A stretch of 61,925 bases of DNA, taken from assembly GCA_040753795.1 (NCBI GenBank), contig JBFMDX010000021.1, positions 7,653 to 69,577 on the forward strand. The letters run 5' to 3'. The DNA is from Thermodesulfobacteriota bacterium. GTDB lineage: Bacteria; Desulfobacterota; Desulfobacteria; Desulfobacterales; Desulfosudaceae. This document shows positions 59,413 to 61,925 of this stretch, piece after piece; within the stretch, counting starts at the first letter, position 1, and every line of letters begins with the position of its first letter. The notes under the pieces are model-generated. The model made no database searches. It was not told where the DNA came from and was given only the letters and a program-made list of their open reading frames with translations. Made by a program: the position numbers and the translations under genes.

Positions 59413-61695
59413 TCATTTGTTTGTGATGGTGTTGATGAAGCAAACGATGCCGTCATCACCCCCGTCACCGTCTCCAAACACCTCATCCATAAAGCCGTTG
59501 CAGTTGTTGTCAATCAGGTCGCCCCTTATTTCCTCTGCCCCGGGATTTATGGAAGGATCGGTGTCGTCGCAGTCATCACCCACGCAGTAGCCGTCCCCGT
59601 CGGCGTCAGTGCAGCAGTCTTCATCAATGGAGCCGTCACAGTCATTGTCGATGCCGTCGTTGCAGGCTTCCGCCGCGGCCGGATGGACAGCGGCGTTGTT
59701 GTCATCGCAGTCCACATCCGCGCAATACCCGTCTCCATCCGCATTGACGCAGGTGTCGCAGCCTTCATCAACGGCGCCGTTACAGTTATTGTCGATGCCG
59801 TCGTTGCAGACTTCCATGGCTGCCGGATGCACGGCGGCGTTGTCATCTTCGCACTCTTCGCAGGCGTAATAACCGTCATCGTCGGCATCCAGATCGGGAA
59901 TATCGCAGCCGCAGGCGCCGGGCGCGACCTTATCGGCGTCATCCGGGCATTCGTCATTGCAGTCCATGGTCCCATCCAGGTCGCTGTCGTTGTCGGCTAC
60001 GCCGCAGCCGCAGATACCGACGATCATTTTATTCGGGTCGTCCGGGCAGGCGTCATGGCAGTCCGGAGAGGCATCCCCGTCCCTGTCCGTGTCCGCCGTG
60101 CCGCACCCGCAGAGGCCGGGAGCCGTTTTGGCCGGATCACTCGGGCAGCCGTCGTTACAGTCTTCCACCCCGTCAAAATCCCTGTCCGTATCCGGCGTGC
60201 CGCAACCGCAGATACCCGGATCGGTTTTCAACGGATCATAAGGACAGCCGTCGGTCAGATCCGGCTCGCCGTCTCCGTCCGTGTCCGGAAGATATTCATC
60301 CGCGCCCATATCCGGCGTGGCATCGCGGGGGTTGTCGTCAATATCAGTAGCCGGCGCGCCGGTCGCCGTTCCCGTGTCAATGCAGGGCGAACCTTCCAGA
60401 AGGTGCACGTCGCCCGCGGTGGTGGGCGCGCCGGCAGGATCAGGCGGGGAAACGAACAGAGGATCGGCATCGATATTACCGCCCAGGTCGGTACCCAGAG
60501 CCGTATTCCATGAGGCACTCCCGCCGCTGCCTTTGATATCGCAGTAAGTGAAGGTCGCCTTGGAAGAGCTATTGAATATGGGGGAATCATTCCAGACGAT
60601 GCAGTTGATCATATGCGGCGGAATGACTTGAGGGCCGCTTCCAAATCCTATCGTACTATACAGATTGTAAATTTCGTTACCCCTGAAAGTACTGCTGGCT
60701 TTGTTGCCGCTGAAGGTACAGTTAGTCAGGACCGGACTGACTTCGCAGTAGCAAAAGCTGTAATTATACATGGCGCCGCCATAAATAGCGCTGTTGCCGC
60801 TGAAAACGCAGTTGGTCAAAACCGGATTGACTTCGCCATCGGTAAAAAAACCGTCATTATACATGGCGCCGCCATAATACGCGGTGTTGGCCCTGAAGCT
60901 GCAATCGGTCAGTACTGGATTACAGTTCAGGCCCATCACCAGGTTCTCGCCCACATAAATGGCGCCACCGCTATCGCCGGCGGTATTCTCTGTGAAAATG
61001 CAATTGGTGAGAATGGGGCTGGCGTACGAACTGACATACATGCCGCCGCCATCTGTGCCCGCGTAATTCATCGTAATCGTGCAATTTTTGATTTCCAGGC
61101 TGGTCGGGGTGATGGAGGAAATGTATATTCCGCCGCCAGCTCCGGCTGTATACCCGGCCTTAACCGTAAAACCGTCAAGAACATAACGCCCCGAAGCGAT
61201 GTTGACCGTAACGACATGATAAGCGTTCTCAGTATTGTTGGTAAAGCCGATGTCGTTCTGGGTCAGATCGCCGCTTAAAACCGTAACATTTGCTCCCGGG
61301 TCGCGCTGTGACAGAAAGGCTTCCAGAGCGCCGCCCCCGATGCCGTCAGTGCCATCAAATCCGCCGTAGAGTCTGGCGTATTTGGGGAGAGTGAAGGTAG
61401 AGTAACGATTGTTATCGGTCTGGCCGCTGCCTTCATCCGGGTAGTAGGTCCCGGCCGCTACCCAGATTTCGTCACCGGTAATAGCAGGCCCGGGGTTGGC
61501 AACGGCAAACGCGGCTAAAGCGTCCTGCAGGTAAATAAACGCGTCCGCCCACGATGTCCCGTTGCCGGCGCCAGTGGCGTCTTTATCGACATAAAAGACG
61601 GTCGCCCCGGCATGGACCGGCATCAGCAGAAACGACAAACAGAAAAGCGCGAGAAAAACAAATACGGCAAAGCGATTTTTTTGATTGTTTTTCAT
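59413..61695 (-). CDS. Secreted beta-helix protein with TSP3-like and MopE-like metal-binding repeats
   Basis: 760 residues from the ATG at 61695, chosen for GGGGGAGG 5 nt upstream (a GTG at 61701 is less likely). Signal peptide 1-31 (FAVFVFLALFCLSFLLMPVHAGA-type). Residues about 32-420 form a right-handed parallel beta-helix (repeated LTNCTFSGN-like rungs), closed by a choice-of-anchor-Q-like stretch (HLLEGSPCIDTGTATGAPAT). Residues 465-605 hold TSP3-like Ca-binding repeats with CGCGTPDTDRDFDG. Residues 605-745 hold three MopE-type repeats (DCDDNNAAVHP, CNDGIDNDCDGSIDEDC); the third lacks one Cys. It ends GIVCFINTITNK, a truncated CFI-box. Cell-surface or secreted; copper or calcium binding is inferred from family. 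Confidence 0.92.
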   Translation of the reverse strand: MKNNQKNRFAVFVFLALFCLSFLLMPVHAGATVFYVDKDATGAGNGTSWADAFIYLQDALAAFAVANPGPAITGDEIWVAAGTYYPDEGSGQTDNNRYSTFTLPKYARLYGGFDGTDGIGGGALEAFLSQRDPGANVTVLSGDLTQNDIGFTNNTENAYHVVTVNIASGRYVLDGFTVKAGYTAGAGGGIYISSITPTSLEIKNCTITMNYAGTDGGGMYVSSYASPILTNCIFTENTAGDSGGAIYVGENLVMGLNCNPVLTDCSFRANTAYYGGAMYNDGFFTDGEVNPVLTNCVFSGNSAIYGGAMYNYSFCYCEVSPVLTNCTFSGNKASSTFRGNEIYNLYSTIGFGSGPQVIPPHMINCIVWNDSPIFNSSSKATFTYCDIKGSGGSASWNTALGTDLGGNIDADPLFVSPPDPAGAPTTAGDVHLLEGSPCIDTGTATGAPATDIDDNPRDATPDMGADEYLPDTDGDGEPDLTDGCPYDPLKTDPGICGCGTPDTDRDFDGVEDCNDGCPSDPAKTAPGLCGCGTADTDRDGDASPDCHDACPDDPNKMIVGICGCGVADNDSDLDGTMDCNDECPDDADKVAPGACGCDIPDLDADDDGYYACEECEDDNAAVHPAAMEVCNDGIDNNCNGAVDEGCDTCVNADGDGYCADVDCDDNNAAVHPAAAEACNDGIDNDCDGSIDEDCCTDADGDGYCVGDDCDDTDPSINPGAEEIRGDLIDNNCNGFMDEVFGDGDGGDDGIVCFINTITNK

Positions 61696-61785
61696 GGCCA
61701 CCTCCCCCTGTAAAGTTCCTGGTCGAAAACCTTCCCCTGTAAATCAATATCACGCATGAAAGATCAGCTTCTACGAGGCCAGTTA

Positions 61786-61925
61786 TTAAATTCCCGAACA
61801 GGTGCCGATAAAGCAGCTGGAGCCTCCGCCACCCTTATGGCCGGGAGAGGAACCATCCTCCGCTTCCGCCGCCAGGCCGGCCGGGTCCACGATGATCCCG
61901 TTGACCGCGCCGTCGGCGTCACCGG
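61786..61925 (-). CDS. C-terminus of a surface protein with choice-of-anchor-U-like end, gene continues beyond right edge
   Basis: The last 46 codons before TAA at 61786 are visible: GDADGAVNGIIVDPAGLAAE matches the end of choice-of-anchor-U domains, followed by an acidic/Gly-rich linker and GGGGSSCFIGTCSGI. The Gly-run plus CFI is the start of a CFI-box C-terminal signal, here ending nine residues later. It lies 90 bp upstream of, and on the same strand as, the beta-helix protein. Confidence 0.85.
   Translation of the reverse strand, partial: GDADGAVNGIIVDPAGLAAEAEDGSSPGHKGGGGSSCFIGTCSGI

Overview
The window (about 57-60% GC by eye, 61.9 kb) looks like chromosome of an anaerobic sulfate-reducing Desulfobacterota (Desulfobacteraceae/Desulfosarcinaceae-like). 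The strongest pointer is a six-gene MetF / HdrCB-like / HdrA / MvhD / MetV / MetF operon (34259-43009), a methylene-tetrahydrofolate reductase complex of the Wood-Ljungdahl pathway. Other pointers are a 2-hydroxyacyl-CoA dehydratase-type activase pair, many PAS sensor kinases, and surface proteins with MopE-like and DUF11-like repeats. No rRNA, prophage or CRISPR array was found.

Layout. 1-3838: N-terminal 1279 codons of a giant secreted repeat protein, cut by the left edge. 3839-4642: hairpin-rich non-coding DNA and two tiny Cys-containing genes. 4821-8047: membrane sensor kinase and sigma54 response regulator. 8085-8352: decayed ISL3-type transposase. 8407-11066: YcaO protein and diguanylate cyclase. 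11357-11443: tRNA-Leu(CAG) with its own promoter and terminator. 11577-20846: dense housekeeping run ribF-def-fmt-rsmB-PASTA-rpe-aroQ-dtd-apeA-dacB. 20874-30473: hybrid kinase, MFS transporter, two radical SAM proteins, INSIG-like membrane protein, cobO, hydrolase. 30783-31229: cold-shock protein and a 56-residue basic protein. 31523-34249: PAS kinase and an HTH-receiver regulator. 34259-43009: the C1/electron-transfer operon. 43056-46978: zinc-ribbon protein, SPFH protein and cardiolipin synthase on the minus strand. 47164-49899: an unrecognised HIT/GalT-like protein flanked by short tandem repeats, then SppA. 50193-54705: activase/dehydratase-like pair. 55079-56373: nucleotidyltransferase pair and a membrane protein. 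56471-56612: a MITE. 56697-59193: orphan TRAP-type binding protein and a membrane protein. 59413-61925: two surface proteins, the second cut by the right edge.

The central observation is that two genes of the methylene-THF reductase operon are broken by an in-frame UGA where a cysteine is expected, each followed at about 21-25 nt by a SECIS-like hairpin with G in its apical loop. They are best read as selenoproteins: an HdrCB-like iron-sulfur subunit (Sec240) and MvhD (Sec17). They flank a 1478-residue HdrA that carries an inserted glutamate-synthase-like NAD(P)H module. Together with two MetF-like proteins and MetV this suggests a selenium-dependent, probably electron-bifurcating NAD(P)H : methylene-THF oxidoreductase.

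Other points: a 142-bp MITE with perfect terminal repeats and a decayed second copy 25 kb away; a probable frameshift in a G6 run that removes the first zinc ribbon of a conserved protein; a 23-bp tandem repeat that encodes the last codons of a gene; and two adjacent surface proteins that both end in a truncated CFI-box-like tail.
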